DNA of 64,000 nucleotides from Mauremys mutica (GCF_020497125.1 NC_059082.1:49684524-49748523), one strand, 5' to 3'; shown: positions 21,866 through 34,370, numbered from the stretch's first letter. Notes: generated by a model from the letters alone, not told the origin. Made by a program: numbers and translations.

Positions 21866-22384
21866 TGCCATCACTGTTTCCTCACTGATATTGATGACCC
21901 TTCCCAGTTAAGCATCATCTGAAAATTTCATTAGCATAACCATTTCCAGTTATCAGGCTATTGCAGTTCTGGAGGAACATCTTTTCCACAACTCATTAAA
22001 GTAAACTCCTGCTTCCTGTGTGGATCTGAAAGTTCCAATGGTATTTTTTCAATTAGAAACCTAGGAGAATGTTACAGTATCATCTGGCTATTTATACAAT
22101 AGTGGTTTATATAAACTGTACTGCAGTAGGGGGATGAATCATACCTGCTACATTGAGACTATATGCAGATAAATCAGGCAGTTTGCAGTATCCCCATCAC
22201 CAGAAATGCATAACCCAAGGCAATTAACTGATATGCAGCAAGCAATAGGCAGAAAGGCTTTAGCATTAATTGCTTCAAAGGCTGGGTTACCATCCTCAGT
22301 CCAATCACCATTCTTCTACTGCAGTGGGATGAGGGCTCTCACCTGTCCCCTGGGGGTTGGCTGGCCTGCCTCCCTCCCTCTTTA

Positions 22385-22437
22385 CAATAAGTCTGACTAG
22401 ATGATCACAGTGGTCCCTTCAGGCCTTGGAATCTATG
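22385..22437 (+). repeat. CR1 LINE 3'-terminal scrap
   Basis: gactagatgatcacagtggt followed by cccttcaggccttggaatct and atgaa is the sense 3' terminus of CR1/L3 LINEs. Confidence 0.7.
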
Positions 22438-22677
22438 AACTATAATGTGTGTGGGTGAGAGTTAGTTGCTTTCTTATTACTTTGAAATGAGGACCCCAAG
22501 TGCTCTGATACACTGATTGGGAAATTGTCTGGTTTCACTGAAGCATCTGTAAATGTCTTAATAGTCTCTCCTTAAATTCCACTTTGTACATTTCTTGTAG
22601 CATGGCTGTTTGGTGACTAGTCACAACCAACCTAGCAGTGCAAAGGGGTGGCCCCTATTCCTCCTCTCACATAGCAG

Positions 22678-22872
22678 AAGAGAACACCATAGTAATAACA
22701 ATAAACATCATCAATAATATTTTCATTTCCAATGCACCTTCCACGCGAGGAGCTCACAGTGCTTCACAAACTGACTGAATTAATCCCGACAAGCCCTCTG
22801 CGATGTATTGCTGGTATTATGACCCCCAATACACAGATGAGAACACTGAGGTGCTGCATGTCTCAGAAGAAA
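22678..22872 (+). repeat. MIR-like SINE
   Basis: aataacaataaacatcatca, gctcacagtgcttcacaaac, gacccccaatacacagatga and gaacactgaggtgctgcatg match the MIR order, diverged. Confidence 0.6.
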
Positions 22873-25147
22873 TTGGCATGAATGTCATTCCAGCAGCTTA
22901 ACATCAGTTGATCTAGATGTGCACAAAAGACCTAAAAAAGGACAGTTGCTTTTTGTTCAGTGGACTGATCAGCTGCTGAAAAACTAATGACACCCTATTG
23001 CTCCCATCAGTGTGGCCAATAGGATTACGCACAACATAATGGCTAGCCTTCTCCAGGGTGTTGCACAGCACCCATATCCATGCCATTCCAGCCGACTCCT
23101 ACTGCCATAGCTGGCAGTTTTATTCAATGTTTTAAAATGGAACTTCTCCAGTCTCAGCACACGCAGACTAGGACGTCATTCAGAAAGCAGGAATGGGAGC
23201 TGGGTGGGAATGAGGATCAGGAGCGATCTCCAGCTTTTTCATTGTGTGGAGCAGTTAGGAACACCTCCCTCCTGCCACTCCTTGCTTCTCAAACCATGTC
23301 CCTCTATGAACCTCCGTGAAGAGCTCCAACAAGCACCGGTGATCCACAGACCACAGTTTGAGAACCACTGTCCCCCTCTCTCTGATTGCCAGGTTGCAGC
23401 AGAGCTATCACAGATGTGATATTTGAAGAACAACTGAGGCAGGCTTTAGGATAACTTACCTAACAACAGGAAATAATGTATAAACTAAACACAGTGCTGC
23501 TGCTGCTGTAATCCAGCCCAGTAATCTCAGTCTCTGCAACTGGTTCCTGCCCCATCATGTGAGAGTGCTTCTCAAAGAGCCAGCTTGAAATGTGGCCATG
23601 CAAAACATCCCACACAATGAGCGGCAACTTTACAACTTCCTGCTGGACGCAGTCCTTTAGAGCACACAGCAGACCAGGTGGGTCAAAACTGAATTTAATC
23701 CCAACCCAATGAAAGGGGACTGAAGTAAGCCACCTCCATTATCCACCAACTATAGAGGAGAAACTCAACGCTTTACTGAATGTCAGCTGTCCTCAGTGAT
23801 TGCTACTGAATGCCAGTAGTAGCCTAACATGCCTTCCAGCAGGAGAACTCTGTTTGGCAAGCAAGGTTTGGAATTTCCAGAGCTTCTTCCTTCAGTTCTG
23901 CACCTGCAAAGGTTTTGATTTGTTTTCTCTTTGCCTCAGAGAAGCCAATGGAGCACACACAGAAAACCATCAGATGAAGTATCAACCACAGTGGTGGAAA
24001 GAATCCTCTCCTACCTATCAGAGAAGGCTGTTCAGTTACCGTGTTGTATTGTCAATCACACCTCCAGGATTTACCATCTGCCAGCCAGATTAAACATGCT
24101 CACTGCCCCATTTCAGCATTTAAATCAGAACATTTCATCCTGTCTACAAAAATATTTATCGGCTGAGGAGAAGCTTGCAGCTATTCCCTCCTAATAACAC
24201 CCTGATCTGCCCTCAAAAAAGCTTTTAGTTTAACATGGCAACTAACTAAAACCAGCAGAAAACATGATGGGGACATGGGAATTATCACAGCTATGCCTGG
24301 GGGGGGGGAGGGGTGTTCAAAGGCATCACATTTGCTCTCATATAAAAGTACAGCTTCATGCACATAACTGCACAGCAGGAACGTCACATGGTAAATGTGG
24401 CCATCACACCAGCCTCAATGCCTGCTCCTTGACATGAGAAAAGGTCACCTGGACCAGGCTAGACACAAACACTGCTGGAGGATCCTGGTGCTGCTATGGC
24501 CTTAGCTACAGTCACAAAACCTGGTATATTTTGATTATTTGTTCTATTCTTCCTACAACTGCTCACTGATATGGTCCCCTGGCATGGGTGGAGGCAGCAA
24601 AGAGAACTCTGAAAGCAACCTAGTCAAACCCTTCCCCAAAGCAGCGCTTGCTCAGGCTCAAAGCTAGTGTCCTGGTCCTGGCTACAACAAGTAGTGTCTG
24701 CTCCCATCCCTGCTCATCCTCTTACAGCCTCTTCTCCTGCATAGCACAGGCAGGGAAGACATTAATGATATTGCCTCAACGCTCAAACCAGGAAGCTCCT
24801 CATCTGACCCAGACAGTGTTCTCTGATTCTACCACCACAATGGATGACTCTTCCAAAATCAGATTGTTCAAGTGAATGCTCACAGGCAGCAGGAGCACTA
24901 GTGAGTGAAACAGGAGAGAAACCAAGAAGCATGGTGAGAGCTGGATGCCTTGGTTCTGACATGCTCCTCAGTTAGCGGAGTCTTGCTAAGTTGTCACAAA
25001 GATGTACCAACCCAGGCACAAAGTCAACTCACTTGCCCTTTATAAAGATGATGGCGAATTTTTTTAAAATTGTGTTTGACTCACTCACTAGTCCATGGAA
25101 TGGCTGAGTGACATTTGGCAAAGCTCGCTTGAAACCAAAAATATAGT
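22873..25147. other. Unique-looking non-coding sequence
   Basis: No supported gene. A short gctgctgctgctg run lies near 23495 and a G run of about 11 at 24300. Confidence 0.4.
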
Positions 25148-25204
25148 GGGCCCAATTCATCCTAATGGCTTCACTGGGTTTACATCAGAAATGAACTGGG
25201 CCCA
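25148..25204. mobile_element. Tiny foldback element (gggcccaattcat ends)
   Basis: gggcccaattcat is inverted 40 bp later as atgaactgggccc (12 of 13 complementary). Similar half-elements recur at 48594. No target duplication could be assigned. Confidence 0.55.
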
Positions 25205-25589
25205 GGGTGTATTGCCCTAGCAGTATAGTGAGAGGAAAGCGATTAGAAGAGAAATCCCAGCAAACAGACTACAAGAGCAAGTGTGCACCATATCCCAACT
25301 ACTCTGCCAGACCATTCCTCCTGTAACCTAGAACCAGATCACATCTCACCAGCTCACTCCCGTGCTATACCTGCCAGAACGGGCACCTGCTAACAACCAC
25401 TCCTTCGGAATTCTACACTAGGCACTCATGAATGGGAGACTGGAAGAGTTATTGCAGTTTGTATTTACAGAAAGTCATGTGCTTGATTATACAATCATTT
25501 TAGAAAGTCCCAAGTCTCAGGAAGAAACAGGTGTGTTTGTGGGGTGGTAAGCCCAGCCTAGAGTCTCAAGTGCAGCATTAAAGGACACA

Positions 25590-26080
25590 CTGGAAACCAT
25601 GTGGGCAGCATTCAGGCTCGTTGCAATGGTTACAGATAGACGGGGGTCCAGGTAGGCAGAACTCACCTCCATGCAGTGGTTACAGAAAGACCAGATTGAG
25701 TTTGTCCAATAGCTACTGCCAGACCAGAACTGGTGTAGGCAGCACTCACCCTTGTACAATGCTTACAGACAAGTCAAGCCCTGCAAGACACATACCTATG
25801 CAGTGGCAGTAGACAGGCTGTAGATTGCATTTGTGCAATCGAAACTGAGAACCCATATTCCAGGTAGGAAACACTTACACCTGTGCACTGACAACAGCAA
25901 GCCAAAGACAAGCCATGTGCTTATGCAATGGTTATGGTTCAGGCAGGCAGCAGATATTCTCGTGCTTTATAGTTACACACTGCACTGTGTCCCAAGAGGA
26001 AACACATGTGCTTATAGATAGGCTAAGGTCCTGGGAAGCAGTGCACACACTGGTGCAATGGTTATGAGCAGCCCAGACTC
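25590..26080 (+). repeat. Degenerate minisatellite (gcaatggttacaga units)
   Basis: About seven diverged units near 60-70 bp share gtaggcagcactcacc and tgcaatggttacaga. The irregular spacing and many mismatches indicate an old array. Confidence 0.6.
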
Positions 26081-27060
26081 TCTACAACAACCAAAACAGA
26101 TGAATGATTTTGCTCCCCCTCCCACCCCCAAATCACAATTCTGTCACTTAAGGATCCAACTTTCTAACTGGGGTCACTTTGACGGGCACACATGCCTCAT
26201 GCCGGGATTCGGGAGGACTCATCGCACATGAGCAGGAAGGGAGAGAGCACTGCTCACTGCATGAGTTTACATTCCAGAGAGATTCAGCTCACCGGGGCTA
26301 TTTATTTACATGGATACAATCAGAATAAAAAATCAAACCTGACCATTAACAGGGGGAGCTGCTTCCCACGCAGCAGCAGCAGCCTTTTAGGGAACCAGGG
26401 CTTAACATTCTTCAGGCTTCAGAAAGGAAACAACACCAAACAGCCCTTGACTCAATGAGTCTAATGCAGGTGTCTTGCTGCAAAACCCCTCTCACCTGGA
26501 TGCCCAGAATGGCATGTTCTTACACATGCTGATGTCTTTGAGTGGCAGTGTGCCCTGGGTCCCATTCGCCACTATTTGCTCTCACTGTGGCAAGCTCAGT
26601 GCTTGGGGAAAATGTCTCTAACTCGACATCTTGGGGAGTGGGACCCCATGCCAGTGGGCTGCACCACTGGTGGATCCCCACTTAGGAAAGAATGCCAAAA
26701 ACACACAGAAACTGGCTGGCATTGGAGCCCTCTAGGTGGGTGCCTGTTACCCCATTTGCTCACTCACCTGCCAATGCTCCGGTCCCTTTCTTTCAGTCTC
26801 TCCTGATTCCCCTTCTTGGAAGGATCAGTTCATTTCAGAAAATGTTTCAAACAAACAAACAATCCCCCCCCCCCCAACACACATACGCGCGTGTGCACGA
26901 GCGCTCCGTCACAGCTAATCGCTCATGCTGGGAATAGTGTCCGTTGGTCCCTGTCCCCACTTTGCAACTGCCAGATCCCCTCTCGAGCCTATCCTGCCTA
27001 CACGTCCCCCACACACACCGGCCCTTCCTCCTCATTCGCCACCTATATTTCCCTCACCCA
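26081..27060. other. Unique-looking sequence, C run and CG-rich motif
   Basis: ccccccccccaacacacatac at about 26866 precedes acgcgcgtgtgcacgagcgc, one of the few CpG-dense spots here. No supported coding exon. Confidence 0.4.
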
Positions 27061-27100
27061 TCACCTCAGTTCTCTCGCTCTCAGCTCGACTTTTTTTTTC

Positions 27101-27165
27101 AATCTTGTTTCTATAGAAACGAGATTAGCAGAGGGGGATATAAAACAGGCCCATGTGACTCAGAT
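27101..27165 (+). promoter_or_regulatory. Candidate promoter: RFX-like palindrome, TATA box, AP-1 site
   Basis: A 26-bp palindrome with a single mismatched pair is centred on gtttctatagaaac (27107-27120), which resembles an RFX X-box inverted repeat. It is followed by TATAAAA at 27139-27145 and a perfect AP-1 word TGACTCA at 27156-27162. Flanking DNA is locally CpG-richer than its neighbours and repeat-free. No first exon could be delimited. It may be an alternative promoter or an enhancer of the surrounding gene. Confidence 0.35.
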
Positions 27166-27546
27166 TCCGACACTAAAGAATCTCTCCCTCTCTCTGTCTG
27201 GCTCACTCTCACTGGTGTTTTACATAACAACAAGTCATTGTGCAGACGCAAAAAAAAAAGGCAAAGAGAGAGAGTCAAAAGCAAAGTATACCCTCAGCTC
27301 AGCAGCAGGGCCTGTGGGGGAACGGTTGCTAGCTCCCTGCTTCTCAGACACTCGCAGCGTAACCTGCAGGAAGTCAAAAAACACTCTTGCATTCAGCTTT
27401 TGACCAATTCCACTGCTGGGGGCACATCCAGAGATGAAACCACTTGGCTACAATGTCCTCTTATCTGTGGGATTACCAGCTTCCCATAGAAACCTGGTCT
27501 GACAACTCCCTTCCACCTGGAAATCTGACCACCCAAAAAGATGTCT
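27166..27546. other. Possible 5' exon territory, nothing delimited
   Basis: ctctccctctctctgtctgg and an a10 run are present. No ATG frame with a donor site could be supported on the plus strand. Confidence 0.3.
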
Positions 27547-27805
27547 GTGATGAGAACATAAGAACGGCCATACTGTGTCAGACCAAAGGTCCATCTAGCT
27601 CAATATCCTGTCTTCCGACAGTGGCCAATGCCAGGTGTCCCAGAGGGAATGAACAGAACAGATAATTACCAAGTGATCCATCCCCTGTTGCCCATTCCCA
27701 GCTTCTGGCAAACGGAGGCTAGGGACACCATCCCTGCCCATCCTGGCTAATAGCCATTGATGGACCCATCATCCATGAATTTATCTAGTTCTTATTTGAA
27801 CCCTA
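27547..27805 (-). mobile_element. CR1/L3-type LINE, 3' end only
   Basis: gagaacataagaacggccat, gtcagaccaaaggtccatct, cgacagtggccaatgccagg and ctggctaatagccattgatg form the antisense 3' end of a turtle CR1/L3-like LINE. It stops at the start of the coding part. Confidence 0.85.
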
Positions 27806-27981
27806 TAAGTAATAAAAAGTTAGTGGGCTAACAAGAGGGAACCATTGGTATCCTACTTATTCTGTAGGCACCAATGGCCAACCCCAGCCATTGCACCCCA
27901 TGCTCCTCTCCGTGAGCTGCAGTCGTAGCTAAATGAGGCATTGCCTGCAGATGGGTTAGGGACATCAGATCCCGGCACAGG

Positions 27982-28620
27982 ACATAAGAACAGAAGAAAG
28001 GCCGTACCGGGTCAGACCAAAGGTCCATCTAGCCCAGTATCTGTCTACCGACAGTGGCCAATGCCAGGTGCCCCTGAGGGAGTGAACCTAACAGGCAATG
28101 ATCAAGTGATCTCTCTCCTGCCATCCATCTCCATCCTCTGACGAACAGAGGCTAGGGACACCATTCTTACCCATCCTGGCTAATAGCCATTTATGGACTT
28201 AGCCACCATGAATTTATCCAGTCCCCTTTTAAACATTGTTATAGTCCTAGCCTTCACAACCTCCTCAGGTAAGGAGTTCCACAAGTTGACTATGCGCTGC
28301 GTGAAGAAGAACTTCCTTTTATTTGTTTTAAACCTGCTGCCTATTAATTTCATTTGGTGACCCCTAGTTCTTGTATTATGGGAATAAGTAAATAACTTTT
28401 CCTTATCTACTTTCTCAACATCACTCATGATTTTATATACCTCTATCATGTCCCCCCTTAGTCTTCTCTTTTCCAAACTGAAGAGTCCTAGCCTCTTTAA
28501 TCTTTCCTCATATGGAACCTTCTCTAAACCCCTAATCATTTTAGTTGCTCTTTTCTGAACCTTTTCTAGTGCTAGAACATCTTTTTTGAGGTGACAGATG
28601 GAGGTCTGGGGAGTCTGATC
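27982..28620 (-). mobile_element. CR1/L3-type LINE, second 5'-truncated copy
   Basis: It has the same 3' end as the copy 430 bp away but extends further 5'. The minus frame 28180-28641 reads [39 protein letters not shown] and [11 protein letters not shown], the ORF2 C-terminus. It is open to its stop but lacks all catalytic domains. Confidence 0.9.
28180..28600 (-). pseudogene. ORF2 C-terminal fragment of CR1/L3 LINE
   Basis: About 140 residues downstream of the reverse transcriptase are preserved without internal stops. The reverse-transcriptase and endonuclease domains are absent by truncation, so no enzyme activity is possible. Confidence 0.8.
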
Positions 28621-29255
28621 ACGTACAAACATTGAGCACACTCAACTTCCACTGAAGTCAAAGGCAGCTGAAGGTGCTCAGCACCTTGCAGGATTGAACC
28701 CTGCAGCATATGATCTTCTAAAGCCCATGTGATTCCCTGAGCCTGAAATGCCCTGCGTGCAGTTCTTCACCACTGTTACATTCAGCAACAGGTGATGCTC
28801 ATGAAGCAGCTGATAACTCAGCTGCCTGGGACAGCTGAACTCTTCAGTTTCCGTGTTGGTGTGGGATCCCACAGTCGAAGAGCCGATTGTCCTAGTTAAT
28901 CTTTGGGGGACTTTATTGGATAGCAGACAGCACAGCCCAAAACTCCCCCCACCCTGTTGTGTACTATTCTCTTTGGGACACATCATGCACAATGGCCATT
29001 CCCTTGCAAAGTGTTATGCACCAAAAACTTCAGGTGACAAAAACGCATCATATTTGTACTACCTTTCTTGTTCCACTCCGTCCCCTTCTCCATCGTGCAC
29101 ATAGGCCCAGCTCCAGTGCCTACCGACAGCCAGAGGCTGGCACCACACTGCCATATGTGCAAATGGGTAGGTTACGTACACCCTGCAAATGTCAAATCAA
29201 ACCAGCTTTTGGCCAAGCAATGGGTCCCCCCCATTTATTCCATATGAGCTCAAGG
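28621..29255. other. Unique-looking non-coding sequence
   Basis: No supported gene or classified repeat. Confidence 0.4.
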
Positions 29256-29263
29256 GACTAATG

Positions 29264-30008
29264 CAGGCCTGCACAGCTCGTAAAGCGGCGAGGTCCATAT
29301 TACTCCAAAGAAAACAGCTGAGGGCTGAACCCCCCACCAAACCCCCCTCCAGTGTCGCCAAGCCCCCCCGAAACACAACACACACCCCAGCGCTGCCCAG
29401 CCCCCCTGAAATACTCCCCCCCCCACACGGCCCACCCCGCGGAAACAAGCCCTCCTTCCTCAGCGCTGCCCCACCGAAACAGCGGTATTGAACCTTGGAA
29501 ATATGTTCTAGCGAGGCCCTAAGGTAGTATAATTAAGGTAAAAGAAAAATGTCTTTTTGCTAGTAGAATAAGATCTTCCCCCCACTTTGTAATCAATTGC
29601 CCTGTTGAATGGATGAGGTGTGACTGAGGAAGGCGTGGAAGGCAGCACCTCCAGACAGCTGCAACCCTTGGAGAGGGGATGGGAGCCAGACCAGATCAGT
29701 AGAACAGGTCAGCCACTGACTCCTCGCTCACCTCCTCAGTCCCCCCACACCTCCGGCTCGCCTACTCAGCCCCCGCCACTGACCGCCCGCTCATCTCCTC
29801 AGCCCCGCCTCCCCCCCTGCCGGCTCACCTGCCCCCCCACCACTGCCCGCCCGCTCACCTTCTCAGCCCCCTCCCCCCGGCTCACCTCCTCACCCCCCGC
29901 CACTGCCTGCCCGCCCCTTTGGCCCCCCTCCCTCACCCGCTGCTTGCCTACTCACCCCCCCACGGGCCGCACAGTGAGCCCACGCGGGCTGCATGTTGTG
30001 CAGGCCTG
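29264..30008. mobile_element. Non-autonomous hAT element with C-rich minisatellite
   Basis: Terminal inverted repeats caggcctgcaca and tgtgcaggcctg bound 745 bp, flanked by a perfect 8-bp duplication GACTAATG (29256-29263, 30009-30016). The interior has an A/T-rich middle (29480-29600) and GC/C-rich shoulders. No transposase is encoded. Confidence 0.9.
29700..29965 (+). repeat. C-rich minisatellite inside the hAT element
   Basis: Units around 35-45 bp share cggctcacctcctcagcccc and cgccactgcccgcccg. Copy number is about six and spacing irregular. Confidence 0.7.
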
Positions 30009-30016
30009 GACTAATG

Positions 30017-32459
30017 CTTATCTGCTGAATTCCGAAAACTCCATCTCCCAGTGTCTAGGTGAGGCCAGGAGAGATTGCAGTGATGGCAGTGGCAGTTCTT
30101 GGGTTAATTTCAGCTAGAACACACCAGCAGTTTAATAACAAACAGCAACACTACCTGGTAGGTTAGGAGAGAAAGGGGAGAAAAACACTGCATCGAACTG
30201 AAACTGCAATGGAAGGTGCAATTCAGATACTACTGGAATGTGGCCAAAACAATGGGGTTACATGTTCACAGTCACAAAAAGCGACACAAGATATTTAATG
30301 ACAAGAAGCAATCAGGACCTCAGCTTTACATTTCATTTGAAAGACAGATGTCTCTAGCAAAGCAATGTCCCCAACTCCACAATAAGGCACTGGTCTAGAA
30401 CTGACGCCAGTGGAAGAACTCACCAGCGCCACTTCCTGAAATACCTAATTTCCCATCCATTTGCTGACCTGACCCAACCCTCATTAGCTTGTAAGAGCCA
30501 ATGATATCATAGCCTGCGGTCTGGCTGCAGGCTATTACATGAAGTGCTTTCTCCTCCTTGTGTGTAATGTTATCGAACTCCACAATTGTCAAAATAGGTG
30601 CTGCTTTACCTTGCTGATGTCCTCAGGATAGATTGGTCAGACAGAACAGTAGTTGGCAAACTATATGCAGAAATAGTTGGTCCCAGAGTATTCAGCCAGT
30701 ACAATCTTCTCAGGGTACCATCTTGGAGGATTTATCAATGTTGTGTCCTGTGTTATAACATATGAAGTTGGGTGGGACTGCAGGAAAAGGAAGCTAAGGG
30801 CTTTTGTACCTATATGCTTATGGTGAGTTTGCTATACAATCGAGGAAGCAAGACAGGGCAGAGTAGGATCATACTCTTTAAACTGCCTCAGAAGTTTAGA
30901 TCAAAGATTAAATAAGTTTAATGGTCTCACCTGACTACCTGAGAGAATCTGGTTCACATCACAAAATAGTTAATTTGGTGCAGCTAAGCACAGCTGGCCA
31001 TTTCTGTTCAGAGGAGGTCCCAGACTGAAACAGGATGTACACTGCAGGATAAGAACAACTTGCACTTGGAGACTTCCTGAAGCCCAACAGTAAGTCCGAG
31101 GGATTCTGCAAGCTGGGAATTGGGTGCATTGTGGATCTGCTGGGAGGCAGAGGGTGGGACTGGAACGGAGAGAGGAGCAGCAAGGCAAGCCATAGGTGCA
31201 TAGGGAGAGCTGTGAAGTGCTCATGACTGGACTAGTGGGGTGCTGCAGCTCAGGATACAAGTACAGTGTGTGTATGGAAAGCCTGCACTGTTCCTCTCTA
31301 TACCACCCTTGGCTCCGATTAGGGCTAAAAGTCGCATTTTATGGGTGCCCTAAAGTCACCCCAGATAGATCAGTCAGGGTTGCGATGCCTTGGTAACACA
31401 TTAACCCCTTCCATGCTAGCAGAGTGAGCCCTTCAGAGTCTATGAGCATAGAGTAGATGCCCTGCAGCAGTGAACCTACCTGTCCTTGTGTCTATTCACC
31501 ACGTACCCTGTGATCTGAGCAGTGTTTTATAAAAAGCAGCATATGCCATTATCTCTGTATGGACACACAGCTAGTTAAACTGAATCCACGCTGGCCTCTT
31601 CAGAGATGGCTAAGTTAGACTTAGCAATATCTGGCTCTGAAATGCTGAGCTTTGTGAGGCACTCCAGCCCCCCCCTCCCCCCCCGGAAAGTCCTCTATTT
31701 AAACTAGAATAATGGGGTCAGGAAAACTTCCGCCAACAAACCAGCTCTGATACACATAGCTAATTATAGCTGGCATTATCAGGATGCATTACAATTAGCA
31801 AGTCAGTGGATACTATCTATTTCTGATCACAGACACAGGGCCCTTAGGTGCACCCGAGGGGGAGGCGAGGGGGGTGGAGGGACGGAGATACCTTACATGT
31901 AGGTCTAAAAATGTAGCGCAGCTGTGCTTGAGCATTACGGCAAAGTGGGTTTTAGAATGAGGGTATTTATAACAAGGACCGGAAAATAAACTCATTGCAA
32001 AATTTCCATGCAGCTCCTGGTCTCCATACCTAGTGTTGTCAATTTCACACCCCTCCAGATCTGGGTGGAGTTCAGTGCTAAGACCCTCACCCAGCTTGGT
32101 TTGAAGGATTTATGTTAGTGGACAACGCAGCCTGAGGTCTCTAGTACTGCCCTCTTCCTTCTACCTGACTTCCTCACGGCTTGGGTCTCAACTGCCCATG
32201 GAGTGAGTCCACAAGCCCCTGCAAGTGGGCACATTACTTTGTTAACACCCATATTGGTTCATGTCAGTGAAGCCCTTGTGTTGTTACATCTAGGGAGTTA
32301 GACGTAATCGAGGAAATCCAACTCTGCATTCCCAGTTTGATTTCATTGAATGAGGCCGTCACTCCTGGCTCTAGGGCATGCACAATGAAAACTGCCCGGT
32401 CAATTAACTAACGTTGACTAGGGATAGCCTCAGCCCAGGAAAGGACATACAATGATAAC
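30017..32459. other. Unique-looking sequence, no gene supported
   Basis: A minus-strand frame near 30411-30616 ends at a good donor but lacks a convincing acceptor. A C-rich run sits near 31668-31684. Nothing else is classifiable. Confidence 0.4.
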
Positions 32460-32783
32460 CAGAGTTGGCTGAACTTTTTAGAACAAAAAACTTGATGAAT
32501 TTTTAGAATACGAAGAGGCAACTTTATGAAAATTGAAATGTTTGGCAAAACCAAGTTAGTTTCCATGCAGTTTTCAATTTTTGAGAGAAAAATTCAAAAA
32601 GAGACATTTTTGTATAATTTCAAATAGAAATTTTCCTTTTGTTTTGGTTTTCAAAAGCCAAACTGAAATTTTTAATAAAAAGTCAAACACAAATTTTTGT
32701 GTCGTTTTCTTTAAAATTTGTTCAGTGAAAAAAATGAGTTTTTCTTTGCAGAAATTAATTTTGGAGGTTTCAACCAGTTCTAA
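32460..32783. mobile_element. AT-rich MITE with inverted ends
   Basis: It begins cagagttggctgaac and ends ggtttcaaccagttct, imperfect inverted ends of the type agagctggttgaaa. The body is A/T-rich with repeated aattttt motifs and is related to 12629-12990. No clear target duplication. Confidence 0.6.
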
Positions 32784-32945
32784 GAATAAGTACCCCCAGC
32801 CAGGGGTAAGCAATGCTGGAGGTCCCTGAGATACCAATCAAGTGGGTCCCATGATATATGACCCAAGATTCAGTGTACAACCTTTTCTCAAGGCTCTGCC
32901 ATCTCTAGCACTGTCTAGCCTAGCTGCATCTGTCTTAGCTATTTC
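32784..32945. other. Short unique spacer between two MITEs
   Basis: Nothing recognised. Confidence 0.4.
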
Positions 32946-32948
32946 TAA

Positions 32949-33243
32949 GGGTATGTCCAGACTACCCGCCGTATCGGCGGGTAGCGATCGATTTATCGGG
33001 GATCGATATATCGCGTCTCATCTAGACGCGATATATCAATCGCTGAACGTGCTCCCGATGACTCCGGAACTCCACCGGAGCGAGCGGCAGTAGCGGAGTC
33101 GGCGGGGGAGCCGCGGACGTCGATCCCGCGCGGTGAGGACGGGAGGTAAGTCAGAATAGGATACTTCGACTTCAGCTACAGTATTCCCGTAGCTGAAGTT
33201 GCGTATCTTACATCGACACCGTCCCCACAGTGTAGACCAGACC
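32949..33243. mobile_element. CpG-rich 295-bp MITE with three perfect hairpins
   Basis: Bounded by TAA on both sides (32946-32948, 33244-33246) with ends gggtatgtccagac and gtgtagaccagacc, it fits a Harbinger-type MITE. It contains three exact stem-loops: 10-bp stem ctacccgccg (32962-32984, 3-nt loop), 14-bp stem gatatatcgcgtct (33005-33037, 5-nt loop) and 11-bp stem acttcagctac (33169-33199, 9-nt loop). Many CpGs remain, which suggests recent insertion since methylated CpGs decay. Confidence 0.75.
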
Positions 33244-33246
33244 TAA

Positions 33247-34370
33247 GGAGCCCAGAGCAGGGGCATTACTGGTGAGTATTAGGGGAGTGGTGAATGGAGG
33301 CTGGACAGAAGGGGATGAGAAGAGAAACATTTGATATGCCCCGCTAGGGCCTAGGTGCTAGGGAAACCCATCCTTATTCTTCAGAGGGCTCATGTTACTT
33401 TCCCCACAGAGCTCTGAGTCATCAAGAAGCAGCTCTATTTTATACTATGCAACAATGGAGCACAAGCAGTTAAATCCCCCCAGCACACTGCCCCTGATGG
33501 GGCAGAATCCTTCTGGCTTGCAGAAGCACCCTGCAGCTTTAGGTTTGGCCGTGGCACCATTGTTCTGATCCCAGCCTCACTCCCCCCGGGGAAAATCCTG
33601 AGTGAACAGCTAGTCTACACCATGCCTACTTGAGCTCTGCTGAAGTTCTGGGGGAAGCGTGTTTTCACAGAGCCTGGTGCCTTCCACCAAGAACACCATT
33701 CTCCGAGTCTCCAGCTGGGTAGTACTAGGGCCCATTAGCACAAGCACATGGGCTGATCCCAGCTGTCACGAGGGTGCATAGGGAGGGAAGAAGCGTCACC
33801 AGAAATTCTAAGAGGAAAGATAGAACGAGCGTCCCCAGCATAAAGACAAGCAAGGCTCAAAACCACCCGGTGTTGGACACCTGAACTGCCTTGCTGGAAG
33901 GAAAACCCCAGAGCTTGGCCCTCAGATGTCTGGGCCACTGCACAGAGCCTCAGAGACAGATGGTGGCAACAAGGCTCATGATGAAGAGCTGAGTGATGCT
34001 GGTGGGAATGATGGTCCCTGGCAGATTCACTTTGCTGCGAAGTTCAGAGGGAAGAGAACTGTGTGGTGCCCTTTCCAGCCCATGCTGACCCAGGGAAGTG
34101 AGAGCCGACCCTAGCCCTTTGATCAGCAGCAGGAACAAAGAAGAGTACACATTCAACTGACAACTCCCCATCGCACCGATTCTCCCTGGGCTTGAAAACC
34201 ACACCCACTTGTAGCTGATTCTGGGCTGGATTGCCCCATGGTGACAGAACAATCGGGCAGAGGAGCAAACGAGGAGTAAGATGGAGAAGCAGAAAAGATG
34301 GGGTGGGGGGAGAGGGCAGAGAAGAGGATGAGTCTGTATCTGAGCTGGACTGCTGCTGATTACAAAACTT
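33247..34370. other. Unique-looking non-coding sequence
   Basis: Frames on both strands around 33926-34492 lack splice sites and domains. Confidence 0.4.

Noticed and set aside
26496..26585. Minus-strand segment ending ...gggcatccag before a strong donor gtgagagg, open for about 28 codons.
   Set aside because: Two frames are open, the acceptor is unclear and length is within chance expectation.
30411..30616. Minus-strand open frame ending at a good donor (ggcgctg before gtgagttc) that looks protein-like (YDIIGSYKLM).
   Set aside because: The upstream acceptor candidate (gaggacatcag) lacks a pyrimidine tract, no second exon is visible, and the similarity to C2-domain sequences is too short to trust.
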